This document shows positions 22,216 to 36,100 of a DNA stretch of 64,000 nt, piece by piece. Below the pieces are notes generated by a model, which saw nothing but the letters and a program-made list of their open reading frames with translations, did no database searches and had not been told where the DNA came from. The stretch is from positions 29,017,932-29,081,931 of the forward strand of contig LS997566.1 in NCBI GenBank assembly GCA_000469685.2, in the 5' to 3' direction. Each line of letters begins with the position of its first letter. The first letter of the stretch is position 1. The DNA is from Haemonchus contortus. Taxonomy: Eukaryota > Nematoda > Chromadorea > Rhabditida > Trichostrongylidae. A program made the translations under genes and the position numbers.

Positions 22216-23389
22216 GAGTGGCAAGAAATTTTCCCTAATAGAGCGTCAGGCTCTAGTAGTCAATAAGGAGTATCTGAGCTTGTAGCTCACTCAGCGGTTT
22301 TTGGAAGAATTCCTCATCCCTAGCTCGCTTGGGAGAAGTGGTCCAGAGTTCTACCATTCATTCAGAATGCATTTTTTGCACATTTCAGGAAAATGCAGAC
22401 TCGTGCTGCCAGAGCGGACGCTGTCTGACTTGTCCAAAGTAACCCTTCCTGAAAATTCCAAGTATCGAAAAAAAGGGGCAGTTATTCAAGCCTGCTCATA
22501 AAATGGTTGGAAGGTTCGGTCTCTCACCATAATCACAACGTCTTCAGAATTTTTCAGGGAGAGACTCACTTTCTAAGCAGAGGGAATTTCGATTTTCTAT
22601 CGTACTGTGCCTTGTTCTACTCCATCCGTCACCAGTCTACACTACTCGGTCACCGGCACTACTCTACTCCAGTTGCGCAAGCATTATATTAGCCAAGTAC
22701 GCACTAAAACGCCTAAACAATTCTGAATTTCACCAAATTAGGCTTGCTCCCATCGTGCAAAAAGCTGACTACATCATATCACAACTGTCCAGAATTGCAT
22801 CTCACTGCCGCTTTGACGGTTTAAACAGTTTGTTAACATAACAGTTTGTTTGAACTTCCTAAATTGACTCCCTTGTGAATGATGCAGCCTCTAAAAGGGC
22901 GTTGAAACTCGTCCGCCAGGGGTGTGGCATTCACACGATACAATTTCTGGTTCCGCTACATTTTCTGGATAGCGCTCAACTAATCCCTGTAATTCGAATT
23001 CCTCCAACAAATACTACAGCATCACTCTCGAAAGAATTTGTCATTTATCATACAGGGTCCGTTACAGAGCACTGTGGTCCAACAACCCAACAACTCCTTT
23101 TCGTCACAGTGGTGGAAACATGGGAATCAGTGCTGTTCCGAGTTAACTCAGTGTATTTAGCCAGACCATAACAAATTTGATTGGTATTTGATATTCAGGT
23201 TCAATGAAATAAAGAGGCTACTTTTGCTCGTACTCGCGCCCATTTCTGTACGTACACCCTTTGGTGGCCGATATATTCTGATGAGATCCCGAAATTTTAA
23301 TGTGTGAACAGTAGTTAGCCTAGATTGCAGCGCCCAATGCAAAAGTTGAGCTCGCAGCCCTGCTCGGAGAGGAAATGCTTGAGCACGGG
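22216..23389. other. non-coding, repeat-like stretch
   Basis: No exon or recognisable element could be supported here. Confidence 0.3.
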
Positions 23390-23606
23390 CAGTAGGATCG
23401 GTTTCGTGTAATCGATCCGCAGCGCGCGGACCATTCATCCCGTTATCACAGTTCTAGCGTTCTTCATACAGCCCAATCGGTATGCGATTAATTTTTTGGC
23501 ATAATTCTAATGTCAGTTCTTTTGTTCCTGTATCTCTTACTTGCTGCTGCAATCTGCTACACTCCTTCGTATCCCTCGCCACGGCGCGACAATTTCGATC
23601 CTACGG
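23390..23606 (+). mobile_element. dispersed element with CAGTAGGATCG-like ends, copy 1
   Basis: It begins CAGTAGGATCGGTTTCGTGT and ends with inverted CGATCCTACGG. It shares GCGTTCTTCATAC and CACTCCTTCG-like internal segments with copies at 45911-46190 and 54605-54840. No coding capacity was seen. Confidence 0.65.
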
Positions 23607-24449
23607 CACCACACCCCTTGAGCACGCGTCGAAACACCCAACCATGTGTTGTCTATTCTATGATCTTAGATGGATTAGTTAGCAGGTTACATGCATGCCA
23701 ACTAATGGCTCTCTCTGCTCGAGGTGTTCTGACATCAATGACAATACTGTGGTGAGGAATATTCGTTAAGTCCATGCACGCATGCAGTCGTATTGAGACC
23801 GTCTTGGCTCATTAGCTGCCTCTGGACAGCCCACCATAGCGCGATTTTATTCTACCAGACAAATCTGGTTCGCCAAAGGGGTTGGAGGTATAGATGAAGT
23901 TACGAAAAAATACGAAGCTCGATCCTCTTCTTTAGACATAGTGGCATGTCACTTTGTACTATCCCACCCGAGCCCATATCAAACTCATCGTGCATAGCCA
24001 TCATTGTATCCACCGCACAAGTGACCCTATCGCAATTAATCTTCTTGCGAATTCTTTTGTTCTGAGAAAAAAACGGCTTTTAAAAGTGCTGATGATTGCG
24101 CGTCAAATAACATTCTGAAAAAAGAATCCAACTCAGAAGTAATGTGGCATACTGTGTCGCCACATTTCTTTGTACATGATGATGGAGAGCTTCGTTTTAA
24201 CCATATGTCCCCTTTAAAGAGGACGACGAACACCAGCAAGAATTAGATGAGGGTGACCGCATTCCTCTTCGCACTTCCTGCGCGAGATCCAGAGCGCTCA
24301 CATAGAGTGAATGCGAAGAATTCGCCAGTTGAAGCCTTGCTTTAATCTATCCCTTCAACTCTCTGGAAACTGAATATCTGGGTCAGAACTACTGTATTGC
24401 TAGCAACTGCTGGCTTTTTTTTGGTGTTCATAGATGTGTGTCTTGCCTA

Positions 24450-24633
24450 GCGATCCTATAATACGAAAACATCGAGTCACTTCAGAAAAGACTGAACCCT
24501 AGTGAAATTTTCGTCAAATACTTTCTGAGCGACCTAGGTCCTAGGTTAGGTCGCTCAGAAAGTGTTTGACGGAAATTTTGCTAGAGTTCAGTCTTTTCTG
24601 AAGTCACTCGAAGTTTTCGTATTATAGGATCGC
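24450..24633. mobile_element. 184-bp palindromic MITE flanked by TA
   Basis: Ends are GCGATCCTATAATACGAAAA and its reverse complement. The centre is near CCTAGGTCCTAGG at 24533-24545. TA is present on both sides (24448-24449 and 24634-24635), consistent with a Tc1/mariner-type insertion. It is almost a perfect foldback. Confidence 0.8.
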
Positions 24634-24639
24634 TAAGGA

Positions 24640-26254
24640 CGACACGACAAGTGAAGAAAGGGGTCAGATGAAAAAAGATTCTTGTTTGTTCCAGCGTTCA
24701 TTTGTGCACTGCTTTCGGAGCTAGAGGGATTCCATAAAGAGCACGATGAAAATGGCTCCGTTAAGGCTAAACCACCTGTGGATTTGAAATTTGAGCAAAG
24801 ATGTAATGCTATTCCATGGAGTTTAGGGTGAAAGGTGAACAGCGTTTGCCCATCAGGTGTCAGTAAAAGTAATGTACCCAAGTCGAACTGGAGTTACCCA
24901 CTTTTTTTGCTCGGTGTCGCTGTGAGGTTTCTTCCATCAACTGCCTGCATTTTGCAAGTTTATTCTCCTGTCTTCGATAGATCTAGCACATGGGCCCAAC
25001 ATAAATACATATATACCGCTTCAGCAGTCTTTCGGAGTAGAATTCGACGTATATAGCCTGCTCTTCTTAGAAAATAATATATTCACCACAAGTTTTTCAT
25101 ACGTCGTAGAATTAAAAGATGTGAAATTCCTTTCTGAGCGGTTGTCAACGCAGCGGTGGCCTGAAAATACGGTCAAAGAGGAACACATCCCTAGTGTCAA
25201 CGACTTTGTAAGTGTAACACACCGTCTCCAGTCATCTTCGATGAAGTGTGAGTTTATGAAGTTTAATTCACCGCCCCTATATGAATCCCCTAGATCGTGC
25301 CCACCACAATTTCCGAGGTATAGCTTGGAGAGAAACTCCTGTAGCTTTCTAGAGAGAGGGGGAGAGGAAAGGAGGGTAGAGGCAGTCAACCAGAGGGAAT
25401 TCCTTTATTCAAAGAAAAAACTTTGGGATGTGCTCAAACTGATGGCGGTAACTGAGAAGACCAACTTAATATCTTAGTTGCGCAGGATACTTTTCACCCC
25501 CTACTCTTCACCCCCTACTCATCAAACAACTTGCGACCATCTAAACCGGACTTACAGACCACACCAATAATCTGTCAGTCAGAGGTGTTCTCATCATAGA
25601 AATTGCTACGAATGACTAATTCGGCTAGCCCAATTGCCTTCCGTCCACCCCATCCAATGAATTCTTTTTTGACAAATCCATGCGACACCACATTGGCTGC
25701 GATACACACACCTTCACCAGTTCTGCGTATCTACGTGCCGTTTGCGCCAGTCGTATACGTGAGTGGCCTCCAGGTTACGTTGATGACCGGCCCAGACCGT
25801 TCGTCGCTTCGCCGACAGACCACGCCCTCGACAAACAAATCACGGTCTCTTCGTCAAGAAAACAGTTACTTTTCTTAGATACAGTCAAAGCGATAAGGGC
25901 CGGTGCTTAAATTGTTCCCTTGATCGTTATCTTAGTTGTTAATATTTTTCGAATTCAAAAGAATCCATTATGATGAGCAAAAACAAGGTCCCTTAAAAGA
26001 GTACGCCATCTACTCAGTACTGTTGTGGAGAGCTTGAGTGGCATGGGTGTTACTCGGCTTATGCTCTGCGCATGAATATATGGAAGCAAAGGATAACTGC
26101 AGGTTTTAGTAGGTGCAAATTTTCGATTTCGGAAAGGGTCGAACCACGAAATAGCATCAACGAGACCAAACCGCGTAACCAGTCACATGAACTTATTGCT
26201 GAAATACCTCGAGAGCGCGATTTCACGAAGCTTGCCTGCTTTTTTTCTTCATAG
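24640..26254. other. no supported gene
   Basis: Overlapping open frames occur on both strands around 25000-25480, but none has recognisable domains or splice support. Confidence 0.3.
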
Positions 26255-26470
26255 ATAAAGGATAATGTCGTTGGGTGTTGATCAATCCCGCCTGGGGATG
26301 CGCCCACGCATTCAGCTTCCATTCAGAATCGTGGTGGTATACTGAACCCTGAACGAATGTGGGCTCTACAATGAATTGCGGTGGCCAGACGATGAACAAG
26401 TCAGTGCTTTTACCTTCCCAGGCGGGTCTGGTAAAATTAACCGACCCCAAACAGATAGAATGCTCGGTTG
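26255..26470 (-). mobile_element. SINE body fragment (minus)
   Basis: It carries the family signature, read in the plus direction as GATGCGCCCACGCATTC, CAGAATCGTGGTGGTATACT and GGTGGCCAGACGATGAAC. It matches the bodies of the copies at 42922-43212 and 48259-48561. The tRNA-like head is absent. Confidence 0.6.
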
Positions 26471-28620
26471 GTTCAGACGGATGTTGATCCGAGATTTGAA
26501 CATGTGACCAAACGTGTGTGATAGTACACTACTTGCCACCACACTTCCTCCGCCCTTTTTTCTCCATTAACAACTTACGAAAATCCTCTGAACTAAGGGT
26601 AGTCAGTTCGCGAAGAATTTACAGCCTCTTGAAGGCGTCGGAATCGCATTTCAGAAAAACCTTTACTCCTTCCCACCATAAGAGGGAAGCCTACCCTTAT
26701 TTTTCCTCAAATGTTTATGTGCTTGCCCCCGAAGCATGTGGAACTCTAGAACTCGATCAACCCAAAGAATTTTATATCCACACAACCGCTTTGCAGGGTA
26801 AAAGTGAAAGACTTTTGAATATCTTGTCAGTACATCCAAATCTATTTCATACGCAAAACTTCCATGACAGGATGCTGGCTATTCGGGAGGTTATTCCCGC
26901 GAGCTTCAGAGCAGTGCGAAACTGCTAACGAAATTCAACTCATCGGAGTGGAATTCTACGTATTACATCCACATTCCACGACTGTTATAAACGTAGTAGC
27001 GGGTGGTGGGGGACGGATAGTAGGCAGTCCATACATTGTTGTGTCTGGCGACTCCCCACATGTCTGATTCAACCTCGATTGAAATTTTTAACAGTATTTT
27101 GTCCCTATACTACAAAACTTCCCATTTTTCAATTTTCCACTTTTTATCACCCTTACAGTTTGATTTCTTCTACTCTTTTTTCATAGAGGGTGTAGCGAAT
27201 ACTGACTGACAACATCGCTCTCAATGGGTTAACTTTTGTGGATTAGCCATAACTCACCACTGGTTTCACGCTCTCATAAGTCGACAAGGACAGAAGTTCA
27301 AAGAGCTAAATTTGTACCTGTATTCGATGTAACCATCCACCTAGCTTTGATTCTGTAGCAGAAGATACAAGCAAACAACTTACATACAAGCCCTCTTCTG
27401 ATTCAGAGTATCAAAGGTTAGAGTTTCACCTATATAGTGGATCACTCGTAACTCGACAACCTTACCTCACACTCCAAAGAAAGGAGGTTCACTTGGTTCT
27501 GTTGGTGAGTCAAATTCTGTCGAAGGTACCGTTTATGTTGAGTCAATGTTTTCCGTACCACTGCAATGGGCCTTTGTTTCAAGCGGAACTTTACAAAGAC
27601 TAGGCCATCTTGAATTCAAGTCAAACTCCTCGCTTACAATATAGAATCATTACCATGCCATAATGTTACCTCAATCAGAAGACTGGCATCAAATCAGCTA
27701 AAATACTGAAAATTGGTTCTAACTTATACATGGAGAGGCGAATTGATACATCGTCAGAGTTCCGATGTATCCCACGGGTTCTGACGATTCTCGGAACCTA
27801 CGGGACAACGAAGTAGTAGCCACTGGCAGAAGTCAATAATTTTAGCCGAGTTTCATCGTAATGAATAGTACCACTGCAGGACGCAGAAGGTGCTCCCAAA
27901 CTCACACTCATGGCCTTCGAATATTGTCAAGAAATAGGTTTAGCTTTCCCAAGAGGGCTGGATATTCATGTGAGCGGTACTGAACTGGAAATGCGATGAC
28001 CGCTCAATAACTAGCTAATTAAACTTAATATCCCGGAGCTGTAGAGGAATAAGAGAATAGTAGCACATCGAGCTCGGCCAGATTTATATCTATTCCTCGA
28101 CCAGTTCGAGAGAAAAAGAAATTGTCTTCTTCATTGACTTCACTGTCTTCAGTACAGTACCCCTCTCTTGCAGGAATGCAGACAGTTACTTGTCGGTGGG
28201 TACTGTCATAACCCTTCTCTTCTAAGGAAGTGAGGTTGGACTCCCACAAACAGCTTTACACATGAGCAGGTTGTAGGATAACCAGGCTAGAAAGTAAAAG
28301 CTCTAAATGATGCGGAAATACTAACTGTTGAACAGGAGGGAGCTCATTTCTACTATAGCCTTCGCTTGTAAACACAGCAGATTTTGCCTTTTCGTAAAAT
28401 AATTTCAAAATATTAACGAAAATGAGAGAAAGTGGTTCCGTAAAGACATCCGTTCCCATATTTCTTGTAGCTACTGTACTCAATGAGGTGCGACGTCAAG
28501 TGAAAATTCACTTAGAAAACCTAAGCGAGCCTCAACGGTGCCCCTGTGAGCGTGACGTTGTTTTTCAGCTCGCACACGCACGGCCACAACTAGTAGTTGC
28601 CAGCTGGCAGCATTCCAGGG
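26471..28620. other. no supported gene
   Basis: A 136-codon frame at 26518-26928 is the longest, with no known motif, acceptor or donor logic. The rest is AT-rich. Confidence 0.3.
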
Positions 28621-28675
28621 AGAATTGGCGTTCCTTTTTTTTGATCAGTTGATGGTCCGCAGCAGTTGGTATACA

Positions 28676-28806
28676 ATGGTCCCCCGAGTCAACTCAACAT
28701 CACATCGTCCCCCTGCGCTTCGTTGCCAGTTCGTTTTCGCCATTCTTTCATCTTTACTCTGGCTGGCGGATCGTGTCTGCGCCGTCTTCACGTGGAGCGT
28801 GTTATC
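28676..28806 (+). CDS. candidate signal-peptide first exon, gene unknown
   Basis: ATG at 28676 opens 43 codons with good third-position GC, containing a basic stretch and the hydrophobic run CQFVFAILSSLLWLADRVCA, which looks like a signal peptide ending in A-x-A-like CA-V. A consensus donor GTGAGT follows at 28807. No partner exon with matching phase was found. It could be the first exon of a secreted or membrane protein, or a GC-rich 5' UTR exon. A second frame overlaps it, so support is weak. Confidence 0.25.
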
Positions 28807-30926
28807 GTGAGTCTGTTCGGCGACGAATTCCTTCGTCGTCGTCCCACTCCACTCCCTCCAATCATCGATCGATCGCAAACCGTCCCTGATCGTCTTGTTC
28901 GCATTCCAGCACCATTCGCCGATATTTTAATATCGTCCCAGTGAGAGAGAGACGGAGAGGTTCAGTTCGGCTCCTTGATCTCCTCCACTCCTTTACTCAT
29001 CCCTTACCCTGCATTTGTTACCTTTTACTTGCTTAACCATTCGAATTTGTACCGGCGAAGTAGGTTGAATTGCGTTTCAGTTATTAAACATCTACTACCG
29101 TAGGCATGCCTACGAGCTGCCCTTTCGCTCTTTAAGACCTTCCTGAACAGCTTGGCAATCTTCCAGTGGTGATTCATCTGTAAAACTGTATTTGCTGAGC
29201 TCTGTTAGCTTCCAACTCGTCTATCTGTCCAGAGCGCCACCTTTCCAGGGCCTTCCTCGATTATATTTAGAAGGAGCTCGAGCTCTAATAAATGGATGTT
29301 AGCACAGTCTGATTTCACTGTCTAGACTCTGCACCAATCACCAGATTTGGTACCATGAGGTGCAGGGTGGGAATATGAGTGGCCCTGTGATGGAAGCGGG
29401 ATTCCCTGAATAACAGAAGTTGATAGCGTGCCAAAATCATGATGAGTTTGACGTGTTTTGCATTCCTCGAGCGCTGCACCGACAGCGCCCGCCGCGAGCA
29501 CTTTCGCCGTTGACCGTACACTCGCTATCCTCTTCTTCCTGTCTGTCATCCTTCAGTTCCTTCGCCGCCAACTTCCGTCAACCCAGCTGGCACGTACACT
29601 TTCCTTCTTTTACATTGAAAAGTGCATAGCCGTGACTTAGCAGGTGTCAGACTGGTTCATGCCTACAGCATAAGCTTAATTATCTGAGACATGCTCTGAG
29701 CTGGATTGTAGGTCAGCTTTTCGCTGCGCGACGACCTTTCGCAGCCGATCGGTCAGCAGCCGTGTCGTAGCGGTTGGGCGGAAGTCGAGCACGACCTCGT
29801 TGAGGTGGTACTGGTCTCACGTTTTTCTGTGAACATACTACCGGAACAATTTTTACTCGTTAACCAACCGACTCTTCCTACTTTCCTTTACCTCTTCTCA
29901 ATCTCCTATGCTCCTTTATATCCGGACGTCTCCAGATTCTCGACGGAATTTCCTACAAACGAAACAAATTTCACGGGAAACTAAAGAAAAAACAGATTTC
30001 CCAGCTCAGTAATGAGCAAGGGGAGTGGGGAGTTATTCGTTTTCTCAGCTGATTTTGGGGTCTTCCCCATTTCGACTCCACACCCGCTTTACATGATTCT
30101 TCGAGTAGCTCGCACTTTGCATATCATTTCTCTAACCGTTACTCTGATGTAGTCGAATGGGATGTGTATTTCTGTATTCACAGCCAAATCACCAGTTGTT
30201 TGTGCAGATATTCAAGTATGGTGGTCGTATGAAATTGTATCCGAAAAGACAAATCTTCACGATAGTTTAGGTTAGATTACGGCAATCCCACTGACTGCCA
30301 TAGAGGCAGTAAAATGTTGCGACATTCTATAAAATGTGAGAAAATTGATTGTATTTTCAATTGTATGAAGTTGCTAGTCCATTGCCAAAATATAAGTGCC
30401 AAAAAGAAGAAGACCAATGCAATCAGTTCTGTTCAACGCCAAGATGTCATTTTGAGGTGTTTTTTCGAAGTTGAAAAGCGAGGGGTGTAGGACCCAAAAG
30501 GACAAAGGATTCCAAAATCTACCGCAGCACTTGGTGCTATCCAACTCAGTAGGAAGTTGTGGCAATGAAATCTTTTCCACCCTCAGAACAATGTCGTCTG
30601 TCCGATCATTTCATATGCGAGATGGGCTCTCCTAACGAGCGTTTCGATGGGCACAGGCAGTAATTAAATGTGCCCTGTGGGTAAGCACAAGTGACAGGGT
30701 CAAGTCGTTCTACGTGGCTGAGAAAATTTTGGACTGTCAGACATATTGTTGGCTGAGGCCCCGTGCTTTTTTACTTATCGTCTCCTCATTTATTCCGCTA
30801 TACAGTTACTTTCTTAGTTATTCTTTACTGGTTTCTATCTGTCCGTTGAAGTTTCTCCAGTTGGCATTTCTGATTTTCCTTTCCCAGTTTTCGTGAAAAA
30901 ACGGAAAGAGACGTTTGCCGGTTGGG

Positions 30927-31163
30927 TAGGAAGATGATAGTTTATGCCTGCTTGGCTGTAAGACAACGGCGGCGCTCGTCATGCGCTTGGAATGCGCTTC
31001 GTACGGAATCATCACGCTCCGTCACCACCAGCCAGCCACGGCCGCCGCGTCTCTGCAACGCCGGCCTGCGCTCGTTCCCTTCTGCTGTCTACACATCGCC
31101 CTCAGTGATCCCTCATCGACCTCAATCGCCCCTTCAGAACTTTTTGTGGACAATGATTCTATT
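30927..31163 (+). CDS. candidate coding-like exon, gene unknown
   Basis: A GC3-rich frame containing ATG at 30981 (MRLECASYGIITLRHHQP, ending LFVDNDSI) runs to a GTATGT donor at 31164 in phase 0. A TAG acceptor lies near 30930. Codon bias resembles real exons nearby. It might be an alternative 5' exon of the FERM gene (phase fits the acceptor at 42075), but nothing confirms it. Confidence 0.2.
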
Positions 31164-32918
31164 GTATGTTCTGGTCATGTAATGATCGCTACTTGCTGGA
31201 TATGCAACTCTGGCAACTGTACAAAACTACCTGTCGGTGGAGCGCCATCGCGCACTTTATGCGATGACCTTTCGTGACTAAAGGACGATTCTACGCCTTG
31301 AAAAGGAAACGGTCACGCGGATCAACTGTTATCATGAAGTTTCAATGACTAGGACCACCCAAGGGTGAGGATAGTATGGAAGGGTCAGGACTACCCATGA
31401 AACTCGTTGATCGTGCATCTGCTCAAGTGGCTTAGCCAGTCTCCAGGTGCCCGCAGCTATGAATTTGACCTTTACTGATTATTTAGCCTTAATCGGCGGT
31501 GTTCTTCACACCTCTGTTTCATTTTTTGCGCTTTCTCATCTTTTATCCATCTGTATTTGTGAAACTGATCCTCCACGATATTTCGGTGTTTCACATCAGG
31601 AAAAACTTCCTGTCAGATTTCTTTGCCATTCAGTTGGAGCCTTTGGCAGTACCTTCCAATCTTCAGTCAATGTTTTTCCAAAGGCCGTTCCAGCCGGTTA
31701 GACAGCTGCTTGGGGGAATTCCCAAGTGGGCTCGAGAGAGCCGTGAGGTTGGTGGGGGCAGTAGCGCGCCTGGTGCGAGCCTTTTAACAAACACTTCGCT
31801 CTCTTATCTTGCGTTCACGACGATTAGATGAAAACAGCAAAGTAGCGCCGATATGGTAGCTAGGGGGACAAAATTCTTGCCTTCTGCATATTGTAGACGA
31901 AGATTGAAAGGGGAACAGGTTCAGGAAGAGACGGAAGTCGGAGAGGGACGAAAAAAGTATTCTGTAGATGTTCTGAAGGCATGTGGGATCCAGTCACCGA
32001 TACGGCTTCATTTCGGAAGCCTATCCGATCGTAAGAGGGTGTCCCGCCATACAATTGCGGATATGATATCCCTGTCCCAGTTGTATGGAATCTGACCTAT
32101 AGTTGACTTCTTCCTTCCCTCCAGTGAATTCATGCATCGGAATTTAACCGATTTAGATTCCGTGAGGCGTCGTAGGAATTCGTCTTACGAAAACTTTTTC
32201 AGAATTTCGTTTGGAATCCCACGCACTCATTTTTTTTCGAAAATCTATTGACTGTAATCCATCGCGTGTGAAGATTGTATGGATTTCTGGTATCGTTTTT
32301 CTTCGTATCTCATAAGAAAGGAATTCCTCATCTCTAGATCATTCATCTACTTTTTCGATGTCTGCTCGCTTGGCTTACCATCGTATATAAAGTAGCTTGG
32401 CCTCCTGAGGGTTCAAGGGAATATTGTTTCATTTGCCACTCAAAGTACCATACTATTCATCACGATTTGCATTTAATTCAGATAGAAATAGGGGCTCACT
32501 CTCTTGTGAGCCTTGGAACTTAGCTGCGATGCTGTGCTCCCATTTTTCAACTACATAGGCACCCTCTCATTCCTATTACCTACCATGGTATCTACCATGG
32601 CAGATACGATATGCAAGCCGTAATGTCTTATTCCTCCCGCTCACAAAGCATCAGGACAAGCCAGAATGTCGCAATCAGGCCAACGAATTGATTTCATGAG
32701 ATCGGAAGACTGGGACGGGACCACCGTCCAACTCCAAAGCGGATGCTAACCGCGGAAGTGCAGATGCTTGGGCGCTTCGGAACCACGCCAAGAATGAGTC
32801 ATTGTTGGTTCTGCTGCACAAGCTGCTCCAGAAACCCTCTGTCCCCCAGACTATAGATTTTCTTCCTTCCTTTCTATCGTCAAATGGGATCTCCTGACAC
32901 TGTGCCGCTCGACTACTG

Positions 32919-33176
32919 ATGGCGACGACAGTATGTTGCGAAGATGTCCACGGCGGACAGAGGTTAAAAAAGTGTCGATGGGCGATCGACGGCCAGCAGC
33001 CGTCGGTGTCCTTGGCGCGATTTGCACGCAATGCCATGGATATGACGGCGGATCAAAACAACAGCGCCGCAAACGCGAAATACTCCGTTTACGAGCGCGC
33101 CGCACATCAGCGGCAGCCATTCCCTCATCACCACATCTCGAGAACTCTCCGTTCGTCACGGGCAATGTATGTAGTG
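32919..33176 (+). CDS. candidate first coding exon, possibly of the FERM gene
   Basis: ATG at 32919 opens 86 codons with coding-like base use (MATTVCCEDVHGGQ, later MTADQNNSAANAKYSVYERA and HQRQPFPHHH). Two donors are possible: GTATGT at 33167 (phase 2) or GTAAAC at 33177 (phase 0). With the second, the exon would join in frame to the acceptor at 42075, extending the FERM protein by about 87 residues through an 8.9-kb intron. The downstream exon also has its own ATG, so this would be an alternative start. The residues are polar and low-complexity; no domain was recognised. Confidence 0.4.
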
Positions 33177-36100
33177 GTAAACGGTCGAGGGGGATCTCGA
33201 GCGCAGACTGCTATGCCCATCGGGGTCGTCAAGAAGAGGACGCATCGCCCATCGCCGCTTTGCAGCTTGCACTCCAGCCATCTGGACAAGATTTGCTTCT
33301 TCTTTTCCTTCTTTTCAATCGTCGCCGTCGTCTTTGTCGCGCATTCCATTCCTGGGCCCTGGTATCATTTACGCTCTTCGCATTCTGCTGCTGTCTTTCT
33401 CTGCCCCGATTCGCTTTCTGTCGCTTTCTGCCTCCTTCTATTCCCACCCTTCCACTCTAGTCCACCGGTTTCTCTGTCTCTCACCTGTATTGCTCGGACT
33501 GCGGACTCACCACTCTTGTACCGGTCAGCTGAATCACGAATTGATAATTCTTTCCGTAGCTATGTTTGCCAAGCCCGCTGTTTGTTGGATAAAGAGCCAG
33601 GGCGGTGATAGGAGCTTTCTGTTTCGGGAGCGAATCTTTAAGTTCTTTCTAGAAGCTTTTCACAACAATCTGTCACGTTATGTACATTTTTCGGTTTTTT
33701 CTCATGTTTCTCGATTTCCCTAAGTGCCCAGTGGAAAGAAAATGTGTGAAAAGAGCGCGCGGGATGGAAGGACATTCTCCGAGTTCCTAGTTGTGGTTGG
33801 GCTGCAAGCGAGAGGAGAGCGGGATCGCGATGGTGACACCGATGCGGTGGAATCCCCTTCGCTGTTTTCGATCATTTCAAAGCTATTGCCTTCTTCTCTC
33901 TTCATTTCCTCTATTTCACCTTTGATCAGTTGAATTTTCTATTCAAATATATGACATAGAAACCGAAGTAGGGAAAGGGGGGGGGGGGGGAAGGGGGAGA
34001 TTGAAGGTGTGGTAGTATGGCACGGATTCACTGGCCCCATTTTGACCTTTTTTATGTGAGGTCAAAGAAGTTTTCAGCTCAATCGCTTGTCAGCTCCTGT
34101 TCGGTATAGTTGTCAGAAAGGGGTTGAGTAGTCTCCTTTTAAAAGTGTGCCTAGTATTTTTTGAACTCTCAGTACTATCTCAAATAACCCCTCGAGTTGC
34201 TTGTAGGAGGGCCCCGAACAGGAAGACAGAAAAAACTTTTCGAAAGCTAAAAATTCCTCAAATTCCTCAGATCAAAATCTGGGGGGCTTTTCCCCGTTCA
34301 TCGAGGATCATGTTTGTTGATCAGACAAATGCGAGAGCTGGTAGTATTTGCCGAAGTCCTTGTCGGCCTGAGCCATCTCGGAAGACAGTGTTTAGGAAAA
34401 TTGTAAAGAATGAGCTTGTTCTCCCGAGGCGGTAGCAAAAACACGCATGGACCAGACTTGTGTTTGGGACTAAGACGACGAGGGATAAGTTTAAAATGGC
34501 TTGCATCCTGGAAAAAAACGGCAGGATGGTAGGTTCCCCTAGTTTCTGGAAGTGCAAGGTTTAGGGTAAGAGGCCGTACTGGTATCCTTTTTCGCTCTCA
34601 CCGTCCCTTCAAGCGCCACAAATTTTGGTCAATCGCCCACGTGTGTACGACGTTAACTACTTTTATTCGAATTTGTGAAATAGTGGAACCATCCGAGTCT
34701 TCTTGCTTCATAGACAGTGACTTATGTGTTTACATCACCTAGCTGTAATCGTTGCTCTGAAAAATTAGTCTATTAGAAGAATATGGTGAAATCTATTCAG
34801 ATACTGAGGTTAGAGTAAGGTTAACTGTGGTCTTCTTGTTGACAAAGTTCCTGGTTATTCCTCAGCTTCGCAATTGATGGGCCCATTTCATTCATTTTGT
34901 TCCCCCGTGCCCGACCGTCTGGGATGTTCTGTTGGACAGTCCGGACTTCTGCCACGGTTCCCACTCCTTCTACTATCGCATCCCCCAAGAAATCACAGTG
35001 TAGGGAGTACAATACATGCCATTGTCGTCGGCATATTAAAACAAGGTGGGCCCATCGTGTTGGGACCCTTCATCCTTTAACTAGACGAGAGGAAGGTCCT
35101 GGCTCTTCTAAGCGACTTAATCCAAGCGCCTCAGTGGCAGTGACTTGCAGCGAACTGGCCTTCTGTCGATTGAGTTCAGTTTGATTTCAGTTTTCCCTCC
35201 TACTTGCTTAACTGTTGGGCAACCGGAACCGATTTCTATAGACTGCTATACTAACTGATCTAAGCGCGGGTAGATATCTTTGACTCACCCTCTCTTCCCC
35301 CTTATCCGTTACCGTGTATGGAAACTATATCAAAAACTTTTTTCCTTTCTATCGACCATCCATCCGTTTAATGACTTATTCACTTTGAGTGCATTCGGTT
35401 AGCCCTTGTCGGGCCCCACAAAGAACTCTGTTCCCATGAAGGTATGGAGCAGTAAACGGCAAATGCCGATCCTATCGCTCCGTGCATCAGGACAGCATCG
35501 CCATCTGCACATTCGCCACTGTATCCTGTTACTGTTCTTGTTCCTCAACCATCTTTATGTCATGATTTTTTAGCCTTTTTACAGATTTCAAGTTAATTCC
35601 ATAGCCCTTTTCAAACCTGATACTCCCTAGGTGGGAAGAGAGCTGGCTGCTGGGAAACTCAGAACGGGTTATGACAACAAAAGATGGTCGGCATGCTATC
35701 GAACAATAAATTGATAGGGAAAGAAATTTTCAAAAAATTAGTGCGGAAACGTACCAATTCAAGCTGAACCTTTGATTTTCATGTTCTCTTCAGCCTCCTC
35801 CAGCCGCTTCTGTTTCCTGTGACACGCTTTAACCATGAGCAGTTCATGGCAGTCTTACTGTCGCCACCTTACTTTGCTATTTGAACATCAGCTTTTGTGC
35901 TGTCACGTAACTTTTCTATTCATTCAAACATTTGTCAGACCCGATTAAAAATGATACCTCCTGAAGGAGATTAGGTACATTCCTAGGGGAACCATAAAAA
36001 CCTCGTAGGAATACGGTAAGTATGCCAGAAAACCCTCGCCAGACATTGCAGTCGTAACTGGGTCTGAGAAGCTGGAATAAACCTCAACCGACTCTCTTTC

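Noticed and set aside
26518..26928. 136-codon open frame
   Set aside because: No motif, biased codon use or splice context; frames of this size are expected by chance over 64 kb.
29700..29830. Protein-like minus frame (NEVVLDFRPTATTRLLTDR)
   Set aside because: Short, no splice support and open in several frames because of high GC; may be a repeat, not claimed.
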